A stretch of DNA of 64,000 nt from JANNBN01 sp963763885 (GCA_963763885.1 CAVXQD010000007.1:930001-994000), one strand, 5' to 3'. Counted from the first letter of the stretch, positions 16,633 to 27,048 are shown. A program made the numbers and translations. Notes: a model not told the origin generated them from the letters alone.

Positions 16633-16660
16633 GTCGGTCTGGTACCGAGTTAATGCACAC
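16622..16660. repeat. 39-nt palindromic element, copy B, at convergent gene ends
   Basis: 17-nt arms GTGTGCACTAAGTCGGT and ACCGAGTTAATGCACAC pair at 15 of 17 positions around CTGGT. It supplies the last codons and stop of both the DUF559-type gene and the MFS gene: each ends Val-His-stop inside it. Confidence 0.85.
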
Positions 16661-17939
16661 TCTGGCGGGATTCGCGTTCGGTGAAGTACTGCGGCACCAA
16701 GATCAGCGAAGACACCACAATCAGCGAAGCACAGATCCAGCCCATGCCCGTGATGGACACACGCTCGATCAGATAGAACCCCACAAACGGGGCGGCTACG
16801 GCACGGACCCCGGTGAAGAACATGTGCAGAGCCATGTAGTCAGCAACCCTGCCCGGTGGTGCGAACTTGATGGTCCAAAGGTTCCACAACACATCGCCGC
16901 CTGCCACACCCAGGCCGTACGCAATGGACCCGATCACCAAGCCGCGCATGTCCTTGCCCAAGAAGAACGAGACGATGGAGATTGCAAACACCACATTGAC
17001 GATGATCCGCAACGCGAAGAACGAGAGCTTGTCGAATCCCCATCCGAACGGAACGGTCATCACCAACCTGACTATCGCCGGAATGATGATGGTGAGCATG
17101 GTGATTCGGAGTGGCCCCAACGACAACCCGTAGCGGGGGTTGGTGATGTACTCAACCCGCAACGGAAGCATCATCAGGTTGGCAAAACCCATAAACATCC
17201 ACGCTGCCAAGACGTTGCGCAGCAACAAGTCCGTGCGCATCAGTTGTATGCGTACTTTCCAAGCTTCCCGCTCGTTCTGTGGTTCGTCTGGACGAAGGCG
17301 CAACGGCGCGGCGGGGAATCGACGAACCACAACAGCCTGCAACCCGTACGCAACAGCTGCAGCTAGCGGAACCACGCGCCAAGTGCCCGGGTGAGACTCG
17401 AGACGCCGCTCGAGAACCTGAGCAACGACAATGGCGCTGGCTGCCATCCAGAACACACGGATCCACAATCCAACGCTGACGTATCTCCCGCGCCGACCAT
17501 CGGGATAGTTACGGTTGAAGATCGCCGTCGTGAAGGGGACAACACACCCGTGCAGCGCAAGGCCAATCGACGCGCCGATCACGAACAAAACCTGGTTGGC
17601 GAACAGCGCCGAAGCAAGGCTTGCAACGGCTGCGCCGACCAGCAGTTGCACCGACGGAATGGTGACCACTCGACCGCTGCGCCGGACTCGTTGCACCGCA
17701 AGTGGCGAGAACAGAAATCCAATGCCAGCGGCTCCGGCAACTACTGATTTGGAGACCCAGTTGCCGTCAAGGACCTTGATGGCGATCAGCAGAAAGAACG
17801 TGCGCTCGCACGCATCGATGAAGCCAGCGGCACCGTTACGAGCGAGATCGAGGCGGAAGGTGAGCTGTTCGTCGCCCGGCCCTGGACCTGAGCCTGGACC
17901 AGCCGGAATTGCCGGCGCAGTTGGAGTGGTTCCAGTCAT
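16650..17939 (-). CDS. major facilitator superfamily transporter-like protein
   Basis: 429 aa from the ATG at 17939, which overlaps the glgB stop as ATGA. A Pro/Gly-rich cytoplasmic N-terminus (TAPAIPAGPGSGPGPG) is followed by about 11-12 transmembrane helices, with a mid-chain soluble loop near residues 205-235 (RLRPDEPQNEREAWKVRIQL). MFS-like loop sequences are YPDGRRGRYVSVGLWI and PFGWGFDKLSFFALRI. The substrate is unknown. Coupling to glgB suggests a sugar or polysaccharide connection, but this is inference. Its last two codons and stop lie inside palindrome copy B. Confidence 0.8.
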   Translation of the reverse strand: MTGTTPTAPAIPAGPGSGPGPGDEQLTFRLDLARNGAAGFIDACERTFFLLIAIKVLDGNWVSKSVVAGAAGIGFLFSPLAVQRVRRSGRVVTIPSVQLLVGAAVASLASALFANQVLFVIGASIGLALHGCVVPFTTAIFNRNYPDGRRGRYVSVGLWIRVFWMAASAIVVAQVLERRLESHPGTWRVVPLAAAVAYGLQAVVVRRFPAAPLRLRPDEPQNEREAWKVRIQLMRTDLLLRNVLAAWMFMGFANLMMLPLRVEYITNPRYGLSLGPLRITMLTIIIPAIVRLVMTVPFGWGFDKLSFFALRIIVNVVFAISIVSFFLGKDMRGLVIGSIAYGLGVAGGDVLWNLWTIKFAPPGRVADYMALHMFFTGVRAVAAPFVGFYLIERVSITGMGWICASLIVVSSLILVPQYFTERESRQSVH

Positions 17940-19802
17940 CCGTTCTCGTGTGCAAGCCACACGACGCCAAGCGGAGGCAACGTAATGGACGCGCGGCCAA
18001 GCGAATCTGCGTTGACCCACCCACCGTTACCCACGCCAGACCCACCGAACTCGGTGGCATCGCTGTTGACCACTTCACGCCACGTGCCGCCGGCTGGAAG
18101 CGTGATCCCGTGCTCGTAACGAGGGACCGGCGAAAGGTTGGCGATGCAAACCACCGGTTCCGAATGAGGCGATGACCCGAAGCGGCCGAAGGCAAACACG
18201 TTGTTGGCGGCGTCGTCGGCGATGATCCAGCCAAAGCCCTCTGGCTCGAAGTCTCGCTCCCACAGCGCTGGATGCGCACGTTGTTCCTCGTGCAGCGAAC
18301 GCACCAACTCCATGATTCCGGCGTGGTCTGGGTCGTTGAGGAGCCACCAGTCCAGCTGTCCTTCGGAGTTCCACTCTGACCACTGCCCAAACTCGCCACC
18401 CATGAACAGCAACTGCTTACCGGGGTGCGCAAACATCCAGGTATAAAGCGCGCGTACATTTGCTCGACGCTGCCATGGGTCGCCTGGCATACGCGTGATG
18501 ATGCTGCCCTTGCCGTGCACCACTTCGTCGTGGCTGAGCGGCAGCACGAAGTTCTCTGTAAAAGCGTAGAGCAACCCGAAGGTGAGCTCGGAATGATGGT
18601 GCTGGCGATGAATTGGATCGCGCCCGAAGTATTCAAGCGTGTCGTGCATCCACCCCATGTTCCACTTGAAGCCGAACCCGAGACCCCCTCCGTCGACGGG
18701 GCGAGACACGGACGGCCATGCGGTGGACTCTTCGGCGATCATGAGCACGCCAGGGTGGCGAGCGTGGACCTCGGTGTTGAGTTCCTTCATGAACGACACG
18801 GCCTCGAGGTTCTCGCGACCGCCGTACTGGTTGGGGATCCACTCGCCAGTCTTTGCGGGAGTAATCGAGGTAGAGCATCGACGCGACAGCGTCGACCCGC
18901 AGCCCATCGATGTGAAACTCTTCGAGCCAGTAGAGCGCGTTCGCGATGAGGAAGTTGCGAACCTCGGTGCGGCCGAAGTTGAACACCAGCGTTCCCCAGT
19001 CGGGATGCTCGCCCTGACGCGGATCGGCATGCTCGTACAGCGCCGTGCCGTCGAAACGGGCCAACGCCCATTCGTCTTTGGGAAAGTGCGCGGGCACCCA
19101 GTCGACGATGACGCCGATACCCTCTGCGTGCAGATGATCGACGAGGTATCGGAAGTCGTCCGGTGAACCGAACCGCGATGTGGGTGCAAAGTAAGAGCTG
19201 ACCTGGTAACCCCACGATGGTCCATAGGGATGCTCGGCGACTGGGAGCAGTTCAACGTGCGTAAACCCGAGGTACTTCACGTGCCCTGCAAGTTCGTGGG
19301 CGAAGTCCCGATAGTTCTTCGGTCCACGCCAACTGGGCAAGTGAACCTCGTAGATCGACATGGGTTCAACCCACGGGTTCGATGCTGTGCGTTCCGCGAT
19401 CCACTGGGTATCGGTCCAGACGTGCGCATCTGTGGTGATCACGCTCGCAGTACGGGGAGGCACTTCGGTTGCGCGAGCCATCGGGTCGGCTTTGTCTGAC
19501 ACGTGTCCGCTCTTGGTGGTCACCGCGAACTTGTAGCACTGTCCCGCGTGGGCTCCAGCGACGAACCCCGACCACACGCCCGTGCTCCCGATCGGCTGCA
19601 TCGGCGCCGCGGAGCGATCGAACCCGTTGAAGTCTCCGACGATGGAGACCGCTGATGCGCTGGGTGCCCAGACCGAGAACCACACTCCGGGGACGAGGTC
19701 ACGTTCGCCGATGTGGGCACCGAGGTGTTCCCACAGTTTCATATGACGACCTTCGCTGAACAGGTAGCGGTCGAGGTCGGCCCAGCGGGGATCGGCGGTC
19801 AC
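17936..19802 (-). pseudogene. glgB: 1,4-alpha-glucan branching enzyme GlgB, single-base frameshift
   Basis: Two overlapping frames make one GH13 branching enzyme of about 620 aa. The first (from 19802) has the CBM48-like N-terminus, PYGPSWGYQVSSYFAP, and the nucleophile in DGLRVDAVASMLYLDY. The second continues GEWIPNQYGGRENLEAV, the acid/base Glu in LMIAEESTAWP, LSHDEVVHGKGS and a C-terminal beta domain ending AHENG. The join is exact: removing one A at 18848 restores YSRKDGEWIPNQYGG, the normal family sequence. All catalytic residues survive, so a sequencing insertion is more likely than decay. It branches glycogen by moving glucan chains to alpha-1,6 linkages. Followed by the coupled MFS gene. 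Confidence 0.88.
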
Positions 19803-20115
19803 CGCCGCAGTCTAGGAGCGCGAGCGGGGACGGGTCGGGTGGAGTTTGGTCGAGCCGCCCAAAACCAACCCAAACCAAGCAGATGGAGTGCACCGAACCA
19901 GGGACGGAGCCCATACCCACGAGGACGCGAAGCACGCACAGCGCAGGTCCAACTACTCAAAGTTGTTGAATTGACCGCTCATTGTGTGGTCAGCCATTGA
20001 CGATTCACACCGTGAGTGACATATTACTCCTGTCTGAATACCTATTCAGATGTGACGACGGAATCGTGACTGGGCCTCTCGGCCCTTCTTCAGCCCTGTT
20101 CCGTCGCGCCGGTTT
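19803..20115 (+). other. intergenic region between divergent glgB and pilB with a candidate promoter and palindromes
   Basis: No gene is seen in these 313 bases. A possible promoter toward pilB is TTGACG at 19997-20002 with CATATT at 20020-20025, spacer 17. A perfect 8-bp palindrome (TCTGAATA, CC, TATTCAGA) follows at 20033-20050. A short hairpin (GGGCC, TCTC, GGCCC) at 20072-20085 is followed by TTCTT. Promoter assignment is by eye. Confidence 0.45.
20033..20050. promoter_or_regulatory. 8-bp inverted repeat, candidate operator before the type IV pilus operon
   Basis: TCTGAATA and TATTCAGA around CC, just downstream of the best promoter candidate. It fits a dimeric repressor site in position; the regulator is unknown. 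Confidence 0.4.
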
Positions 20116-21966
20116 GTGGATGGTTCAGGAAAGCGAAGCCTCGTGGGTGAGACAACCAGCAAGACAATCGATGGTGGTGAATCACACTCACGGTTTCGGC
20201 GGCGTCGGCGTGTGGGAGAAGTGGCGACCGTTCTCGCAACACTTCCCGAAATTCCAGCCAGCGATGAGCGCGAGCGGCTTGGACAGATCCTGATCGAGTT
20301 GGACCTTTGTTCTGAGGATCAAATCGAGCGGGCCATTGAAGAGGAAACATCGATCGCCGACCCAGGAGGCAGCGTCCGCCCAATCGGCCAGCGACTGATC
20401 GACCTCGGCCTCATCGACGATCGCGGCCTCGCACGGTCGCTGGCTCGTCAGTTCGGCTTGGCGTACGTCGACCTCCGCAAGCAACGGCCAAGCATCGACG
20501 CCCTTGCACTCGTCTCTGATAACGCGGCTCGCCAACACAGCGTTGTCCCGCTGCGAATCCACGACGGCTGCCTGGAACTCGCTGTCGCCGACCCAGCGGA
20601 TTCCGAGATGCGGGCGTTCGTCGAGGCGCTTCCCGTCGCGACTGTCTCCTTTGCGGTCGCAACCCCGGAGGACATCCAGTCCGTCCTGAACAGCTCCTAT
20701 CGGGTCCTACAGGGCGTTGAGACACAAATCGATCAGTTTGTGTCCGGATCAGGCCCGGCACGGAACGCACCTGAGGTCGTGCTCGACCTGATCGGCACCG
20801 ACAGCGCACCGGTCGTCGCCGTGGTCGATCGGATCGTTGCCCAGGCACTGCGCGACCGCGCATCCGACGTACACGTGGAGCCGAACGGCGAACACGTGCG
20901 GGTGCGGTTCCGCATCGACGGCACCCTGAAAGAGATCCTCACCCTTCCAGAGTCGCTCGGGCCAGCCATCTCCAGTCGGGTGAAGGTCATGGCTGAAATG
21001 AACATCGTCGAGAAGCGCCGCCCGCAGGATGGTCAGTTCCAGCGCCGAGTCGACGGACGCGACGTCGACGTTCGAGTTTCGACCTCGGCGACCATCTGGG
21101 GTGAGAAGGTCGTCATGCGGTTGCTCGAGAAGCGGCGCTCGCTCCTCCAACTCAGTGACCTTGGCATGCGAGAAGACGTGCACAAGGCGTTCTCCGACAT
21201 CGCGCACCGCCCGTACGGCATGGTGCTGTGCTCGGGTCCTACTGGAGCGGGCAAGACAACGACACTCTACGCAACGCTCCAAGAGATCACGTCACCCGAA
21301 GTGAACGTGATGACCATCGAGGACCCTGTCGAGTACGTGTTCCCCGAGGTCAACCAGATTCAGATCAACGAACAGGCCGAAATCACCTTCGCCTCCGGTC
21401 TCCGAGCGATTCTCCGCCAGGACCCAGACGTCATTCTCGTTGGAGAGGTCCGCGATCCGGAGACTGCTCGCATCGCCGTTCAGTCGGCGCTCACCGGACA
21501 CTTCGTTCTGTCGTCCATTCACGCAACCGACGCGGCGTCGGCCCTGTATCGACTCCTCGACATGGGAGTGGAACCGTTCCTGGTTGCGTCGTCGGTCTCG
21601 GCCGTCGTCGGCCAGCGACTGGTGCGGCGGGTGTGCCCGAGCTGCGCCGAGGAATACCAACCCGCCGCACGGGAGCTTCTGGTTTTCACCGAGTTGGGCG
21701 GAGATCCCAACACGGTGTTCACCCGCGGGGTCGGTTGCAACTACTGCTCGTTCACCGGCTTCCGGGGACGCGTCGGCATCTACGAAGTCCTCGAGATCAC
21801 CGACGAAGTTCGACAGTACGTCGTTGAGAGGCGAACGCCGCAGGCCCTGCGCGAGCTTGCGCTCAGCAACGGGATGCGCAGCCTTGCCGATGAAGCAGTT
21901 GCACTCGTGCACTCGCACGTCACCACGATCGATGAGGTCGTCCGAACCGTGTACCTGGGGAGCTGA
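20116..21966 (+). CDS. pilB: type IV pilus assembly ATPase PilB (GspE family)
   Basis: 616 aa at the longest reading; GTG 20212 or GTG 20221 are credible later starts because conserved sequence begins at ERLGQILIELDLCSEDQIERA. Contains an N-terminal MshEN-type domain, the C1 ATPase with Walker A GPTGAGKTTTLY, Asp box, Walker B region DPDVILVGEVRDPET and His box, and the four-cysteine zinc motif (CPSC ... CNYC). This is the PilB/GspE extension ATPase, which powers pilin assembly through PilC at the inner membrane. The MshEN part could bind c-di-GMP in some relatives; not tested here. First gene of the pilus operon, 1 base before pilC. Confidence 0.93.
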   Translation: MDGSGKRSLVGETTSKTIDGGESHSRFRRRRRVGEVATVLATLPEIPASDERERLGQILIELDLCSEDQIERAIEEETSIADPGGSVRPIGQRLIDLGLIDDRGLARSLARQFGLAYVDLRKQRPSIDALALVSDNAARQHSVVPLRIHDGCLELAVADPADSEMRAFVEALPVATVSFAVATPEDIQSVLNSSYRVLQGVETQIDQFVSGSGPARNAPEVVLDLIGTDSAPVVAVVDRIVAQALRDRASDVHVEPNGEHVRVRFRIDGTLKEILTLPESLGPAISSRVKVMAEMNIVEKRRPQDGQFQRRVDGRDVDVRVSTSATIWGEKVVMRLLEKRRSLLQLSDLGMREDVHKAFSDIAHRPYGMVLCSGPTGAGKTTTLYATLQEITSPEVNVMTIEDPVEYVFPEVNQIQINEQAEITFASGLRAILRQDPDVILVGEVRDPETARIAVQSALTGHFVLSSIHATDAASALYRLLDMGVEPFLVASSVSAVVGQRLVRRVCPSCAEEYQPAARELLVFTELGGDPNTVFTRGVGCNYCSFTGFRGRVGIYEVLEITDEVRQYVVERRTPQALRELALSNGMRSLADEAVALVHSHVTTIDEVVRTVYLGS

Positions 21967-21967
21967 G

Positions 21968-23098
21968 ATGACTGCGACGATCCCGGCGAGTTCCGGCAAA
22001 GGCGACGCATTCGGGCCGAAGAACAAGCGGGCCTGGTGGCAGTACGAGCTCACTCCCGACAAGGTGAAGCGCGAAGAGGTCATGAACTTCTCGCGGCAAT
22101 GCTCGGCCTTCGTGCGAGCCGGCGTGCCCCTTATCGAGGCTTTGCAGGTGATCTCCGAAGAGACGAAGGACAAGTACCTGCGTCGGATCTTGTTGGACTG
22201 CTCGGCTCGCATCAAATCGGGTTCCACGCTGTCAGCTGCCCTTGGCATCTACCAGACAGCGCTTCCCCCGTACTTCGTGCCGATGATCAAGGCTGCAGAA
22301 CTCACGGGTCGCCTCGATGACGTTCTGGACCAGCTGGCCGAATACCTCGACCGAGACATCGAGTCTCGCCGCAAGATCAAAAGCGCGCTTACTTATCCCA
22401 CAATCGTGGCGATCATGTCGGTGATCACTGTTGTGGTCCTTTCCACCTTTGTTCTCCCCCGGTTCGAAACGTTCTTCGAGGGACTGAACGCAAAGTTGCC
22501 ACTGTCCACTCGCATCCTGTTGGCCACCACGCGCGGCATCAACCAGGGCCGAAGCATCATCGGATTTGCGACCGTCGCATTCATCCTGTTCACTGCGATC
22601 GCGCTGAGAACCGAACAGGGCAAGCTGCTCCGTGACCGCATCGTCTTGCGACTGCCGGGCCTCGGGATCGTCCTTCGGTACGCAATCGTCGAGCGGTTCT
22701 GCCGCATCCTGTCGTCGATGGTGCAGGCCGGTGTGCCCATCCCCGACGCGATGCAGGTCGCGAGCGACAGCTCAAGCAACCGAAAGTTCCGTCGTGGTCT
22801 CGGCGTGGCCCGCGAGGCCATGGTTCGTGGAGAAGGACTCGCGAAGCCGATAGCAGCAACCGGCCTGTTCCCGTCGGGCGCCAATCAGATGATCCGAGTC
22901 GGCGAAGCCACGGGAACACTCGACACGCAGCTCGATGCGGCCGCCAACTTCTACTCCCGGGAACTCACCTACCGGTTGAAGCGATTCACCGACATGTTCG
23001 AACCTGCAGTCATCCTGGCCGTCGGTCTCATCGTCGGCTTCGTTGCCATCGCCCTCGTGTCAGCCATGTACGGCATCTATCGCCAGGTCAACGTCTGA
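21968..23098 (+). CDS. pilC: type IV pilus inner-membrane platform protein PilC (GspF family)
   Basis: 376 aa from the ATG 1 base after the pilB stop. Two T2SF domains: first MNFSRQCSAFVRAGVPLIEAL, second ERFCRILSSMVQAGVPIPDAMQVASDSS. Three membrane helices (about 180-200, 225-250, 350-375) in the normal PilC order, with the paired turns PPYFVPMIKAAELTGRLDDVL and PSGANQMIRVGEATGTLDTQL. PilC links the PilB motor to pilin. Intact, in contrast to the pilin genes that follow. Confidence 0.93.
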   Translation: MTATIPASSGKGDAFGPKNKRAWWQYELTPDKVKREEVMNFSRQCSAFVRAGVPLIEALQVISEETKDKYLRRILLDCSARIKSGSTLSAALGIYQTALPPYFVPMIKAAELTGRLDDVLDQLAEYLDRDIESRRKIKSALTYPTIVAIMSVITVVVLSTFVLPRFETFFEGLNAKLPLSTRILLATTRGINQGRSIIGFATVAFILFTAIALRTEQGKLLRDRIVLRLPGLGIVLRYAIVERFCRILSSMVQAGVPIPDAMQVASDSSSNRKFRRGLGVAREAMVRGEGLAKPIAATGLFPSGANQMIRVGEATGTLDTQLDAAANFYSRELTYRLKRFTDMFEPAVILAVGLIVGFVAIALVSAMYGIYRQVNV

Positions 23099-23122
23099 TG
23101 ATTCACCGCAGCCCGGACCCGC

Positions 23123-23636
23123 ATGCACACACGGCGCACCGACGAGAACGGATCGTCGCTCGCCGACATTCTCGTTGCGATCGTCCTGCTCGGCATCGGC
23201 GTAGCTGGGTTGCTCAACGTCTGGGGAACGTCCATTTCGCTCTCGCTCAACGGGCGAGAAACGTCGACGATCGCAGCGATCGCGGTATCGGCCGGCGAAG
23301 CCGTCCGTGACCAGAATCGCAACCCATATGTGAACTGCCAAGTCCCGGCCCCGCATCCGCCGGTGGTAGCTGGGTACTACGACCCGAGGAAAGGCATTGG
23401 AACCTGGAGTGCTCCGCCTTCGACACTTGCGCCCGGTTCGCACACACCCGATCTTTACGACATCCGGGTCACCGAAATCAAGTACTGGGACGGCGACTCG
23501 TTCGACGACGCCTGCCTCGACGCAGGATACCTACGGCACGTTTGCTCGATTGCAGCAAATCACGGTCACGGTGACGTCTACGAAAGACGAACGGGTCGCA
23601 CGCACCGCCGTTGTTGTGAAGCGGAGTCCAACATGA
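23123..23636 (+). pseudogene. minor pilin, PilV-like, with a single-base frameshift
   Basis: From the ATG at 23123: ENGSSLADILVAIVLLGIGV, a type IV pilin-like leader and hydrophobic helix. After the middle domain (YWDGDSFDDACLD) the frame breaks. Removing one G at 23525-23526 gives DTYGTFARLQQITVTVTS and KDERVARTAVVVKRSPT, then a TGA at 23634 that overlaps the next ATG as ATGA. That ending is normal for PilV-type minor pilins. Without the correction the frame runs on and falsely fuses with the next gene. Minor pilins prime pilus assembly. Confidence 0.75.
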
Positions 23637-24352
23637 TACGCACACGTATTGTTGAGCTCCGTCAGGCCGCCCTCACTGAGGCAGGCACAACTCTGGTCGA
23701 GCTGATCGTTGGCATGGTCGTCCTGGCCATCATCGGGGCCGCCACCATCGGCTCGCTTTTCCAGTTGCTGTCCACCGAACGGACACTCAACGATCGGGCT
23801 TCCGTCGCCAGCGTCGGAGACATGTTGGCGGTGTCGTTCGCTGCCGACGTGGCCGGCTCCGACGGAAAGGTCGAGGACTCAAACGACCCGACAGCAGGCA
23901 ATTCGACCGACGAAGATGCTTGGGCCTGCGCTTCAGCAAGGCCGACCGAGGCTAAGACGCTGATCCGCCTGCGCCAGGTGGGCCACTTCGAAGATGCAGA
24001 AACCACAAGGTTCATTCACTACATCCGCGAACCCTCGCCCGACGAAGTCTCCGCGACCCGGGTCGTGCGTTATGCATGCCCCCTTGGCGGCCCGATCACG
24101 CCATCGGACACGCTGATCGTTGCCCGGCGGGTGAAGGTCGGGGAGAACACCGCTGGCGGCTTCACCACCGACGGAACCGACGTGATCCGAGCAACCCTGC
24201 GCATCGAAGCGATGGGATCCAACGGCCTGACCAACCGAACCTCAGTTACCGGGTCCCCACGGGTCGCAGCACGGGACACCCTGCCCCTGGTGACCGTTCT
24301 ATCAACTGCCGCCGACGGCGGAAACGACGATGGGTCAGGGGACAAGCCGTGA
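23633..24352 (+). CDS. minor pilin-like protein, PilW-like
   Basis: 239 aa from the ATG at 23633. The prepilin-type N-terminus is EAGTTLVELIVGMVVLAIIG, with the conserved Glu five residues after the likely cleavage point. A soluble domain with one cysteine pair (C at WACASA and YACPLGG) follows. ATGA overlap with the previous gene and GTGA overlap with the next make a coupled run. Assigned PilW-like by position and pilin N-terminus; sequence outside that region is not diagnostic. Confidence 0.75.
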   Translation: MIRTRIVELRQAALTEAGTTLVELIVGMVVLAIIGAATIGSLFQLLSTERTLNDRASVASVGDMLAVSFAADVAGSDGKVEDSNDPTAGNSTDEDAWACASARPTEAKTLIRLRQVGHFEDAETTRFIHYIREPSPDEVSATRVVRYACPLGGPITPSDTLIVARRVKVGENTAGGFTTDGTDVIRATLRIEAMGSNGLTNRTSVTGSPRVAARDTLPLVTVLSTAADGGNDDGSGDKP

Positions 24353-25742
24353 TCCGTGAGCGCGCATACGAATCTGAGTCTGGCTACGCAACGGTGTTCG
24401 CGATGGCCTTCATCACGGTGGCCACGTTGATCTCTCTTGCGTCGCTTGGGCAGATCAAGACCAACATGTTCGCGACGACCGCTTTGAAGCCGGTGGAAGC
24501 ACGGCTGGCTGCCGTCGATGGCGGGGTCGACATTGGCATTCAGATGCTCAGGTCGGCACCAATTTGCGGTAGCTCGGTTGAAGTCGTCACCGATGGCCAG
24601 CGGGCTGTCTATCGGCGGCGAAACCGTCGACATCAAATGCCGGGTCGCTACCCCGACTTCCGACCACCGCATCAGCTTGGGCTTTGTTCCTAACGGATCA
24701 GGTTCCCGCTGGAGGCCTGATCAATTGCGGGACTTGTCAGAACCAGATCACAGGGCCCATGTACAACGGCACCGGCCGGTGGGAGGGTGCACCGGGTTTG
24801 ACCGTAACCGGGATAGCCGGGAGCGCACGACTGAGACGAAGTCGCCGTCCTGCACCGATGTAGCCAACCGTCCCACAGTTCCATCTCAACTGCTGTTTCG
24901 ATGCATCCCCTCGGTCCTGCCCGTGCCGAACCCGGGTGTGGATCTTCCGCAGGCACTCCCCCTTTCTTAGCCATTGCCACCCGACCCGCTGGTAGCGACC
25001 GATTGCAAGGTTTACGAACCAGGCGGCGTGACCCAGACCTTGCCCTGTTCAGCGGTCTGAACTACCTCCGCCCGGGCGTCTACGTGATTACGGGAACCCT
25101 CAACATTTCGGATGGCAGCACGCTCCTCGGAGGTGTCACCTGGCAAGGGACCGAGTGGACCCAGGCAGTTGCACCAGTACACCTGAGTGGATCGATGACG
25201 TTCAACACAACAGCAACGGAGTGATGGTCGTGTTGGCGGGCACTGGAAGGATCGAGGTCTCGAGTGGTGCAAAAGTCGGAGTTGCGCGGTCTTGGTTCGC
25301 TTCCTGGCGCTCCGGGTGTTGCGATCCGCCAGCTGTTGCAAGGAGATCCGCAGCCCTGGATTGACGCGTTCGGACCTTCGTCCATTACCAGTATCGATCC
25401 GCCGGCACTCCGAAGGAACCAAGGTTCGGACGGCCAACTGATGGTGACTGTCGGTTCTGTGTTCGTTCCAAAGGGTGCAGTAGTCCTACGCGGCTCCAGC
25501 ACAACGGGTACGAGATTGACGGAGGAGCACCGTCGCCGGCCATGTCGCCGTCGGAGGTTGGAGCCCCACTCGCAGCTCCGTTGTTGCGAGTTCGCCAGTT
25601 GCGCCCGCCGCGCGCACCTACCTCGTGACTGCGGTCAGCACATCGCAGACCGAAGACAGTAAAGGCCACGGCCGAAGTCGAACTCACCGCCAGTGCGACC
25701 AGCCCAGCAGTCATCAAGTCGTGGGTGGTTACCAACCCATGA
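24349..25742 (+). pseudogene. PilX-like pilus assembly protein, multiply frameshifted
   Basis: Starts at GTG 24349 (VIRERAYESESGYATVFAMA, one N-terminal hydrophobic segment). Coding sense then jumps frames: removing one G at 24602-24604 gives LSIGGETVDIKCRVATP, and later pieces are GGLINCGTCQNQITGPMYN, GLNYLRPGVYVITGTLNIS, NGVMVVLAGTGRIEVSSGA, DGQLMVTVGSVFVPKGAVV and finally KATAEVELTASATSPAV, ending at 25740. The reconstructed protein is about 460 aa. At least five shifts are needed in 1.4 kb. The middle resembles the beta-helix-like DUF7305 or PilX-type proteins, but this is tentative. Clustered indels fit poor local sequence quality; real decay cannot be excluded. Confidence 0.6.
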
Positions 25743-25816
25743 ACCGAATCGAAGTTCTTCAGCAACACCAATCCACCCAGTGCATCACCAACGACACCCA
25801 TCCACCGGAGGCAACC

Positions 25817-26921
25817 ATGAACCGCAGAGATCGTTTTCTTGCTCGGCGCCGGACAACTGACGAAAGCGGCTTCACGCTCATCGAGTTGCTCGTCGTCATC
25901 GTCATACTCGGCGTCCTTTCCGCAATCGTGGTGTTCTCCACGGGCGGCATCACCGACAGGGGCGAAACCAGTTCGCTCGCGACCAGCGCCCGCACCATCA
26001 CCGCAGCGTCTGAGGCATACAGGGCTCAGTGCAGCAGGTACGCACCCACAGTCGACGAACTCGTCAACCCCACTCCTGCGATCTGCCCAACCGGCGGAGC
26101 AACAGCAGGCGGAAGCGACGGGTACATGAAGGCGCCAGAAGGCTGGACAACGGGCAACGGCCCGTGGACGCCGTTCACCGACGCCACCATGCGCTACGTC
26201 CCGAATGCCGACCCAGTGAACAACCCTCCGACGATTACTTGGACGGCACCTGACGGTTCAACTGGCAGCACCGGCGGGACCGGCGGCGGCGGACCCAGCG
26301 GTGGACCATGCGCTCTCGTGTCTGGTGCACCGACGTCGGCGACCCTCGGATCCGGCGACGACCTCACCGCAGACCCGGCCTTCTCAGTCGTGACCAGCGG
26401 GTCGTGCCCCGACGGCATCTCGATCCAGCTCCGCAAGGACCCAGGAAGCGGGGCATCGATCATCAACGTGACCCTGACCGGCGGACCTACCTGGACCGAG
26501 TCTGTGTCGCAGCAGAACAACAACTGGGACACCGGTGCCCGCACCGTCACGGTTCGTCATGGCGCAGCAACGCTGGGCACCTTCACCCTCACGGTCGCCA
26601 ACGCCCCACAACCGTGCAATGACGACGCGACAGGAAACTCCGACATCGCTCAGCGCAAGCAACGGCGACACAACCGTCAGCGCCAACGAGTTGTTTGGCA
26701 TCGACACGGTCGGCACTTGCGGGACCGTCACGATGACATTCCTCAAGAACAGCGGCCAACCCAGTTCGCTAGTCACGCTCACCTTGTCGCCGATGGGCAA
26801 CGGCTTCTACGGCAGCCAGTTGGGCAGCGCCAACACCACCGGCTGGAACGGCGGCAACCGAACGGTCCGAGTGTTCAACAACGGAGTCGAGTTCCACTCA
26901 TGGACCATGGATGTCAACTGA
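25817..26921 (+). pseudogene. type IV pilin-like protein with long C-terminal domain, single frameshift
   Basis: ATG at 25817. Class III prepilin signal ends DESG before FTLIELLVVIVILGVLSAIV; conserved Glu5 present. A pilin globular part (SEAYRAQCSRYAPTVDEL) is followed by a Gly/Ser/Thr linker (GSTGGTGGGGPSGG), then about 200 residues with Ig-like beta features. The frame breaks at 26633-26636, where removing one A from AAA gives TPTSLSASNGDTTVSANELF through FHSWTMDVN to the stop at 26919. The repaired length is about 367 aa. The first 60 residues are closely related to the next gene (both contain GGITDRG). It may be a tip or adhesive pilin. Confidence 0.75.
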
Positions 26922-27048
26922 CATGACCGACCTCCGCAGTCAATCTCACTTCCCCACAACGCATCAAACCTCCCGCACCACCAAGGCAGTTCCACGCACA
27001 ACCAGCAACAACCCTCCATCCAACCCAGCAACTGAAAGGCACACCAAC

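Noticed and set aside
19981..20115. c-di-GMP riboswitch before the pilus operon
   Set aside because: The palindromes do not match the conserved core of the known GEMM classes.
23123..24352. A single 409-residue open frame as one protein
   Set aside because: It joins two pilin-type proteins only because of a frame change near 23525. The second has its own start with an ATGA overlap once the frame is corrected.
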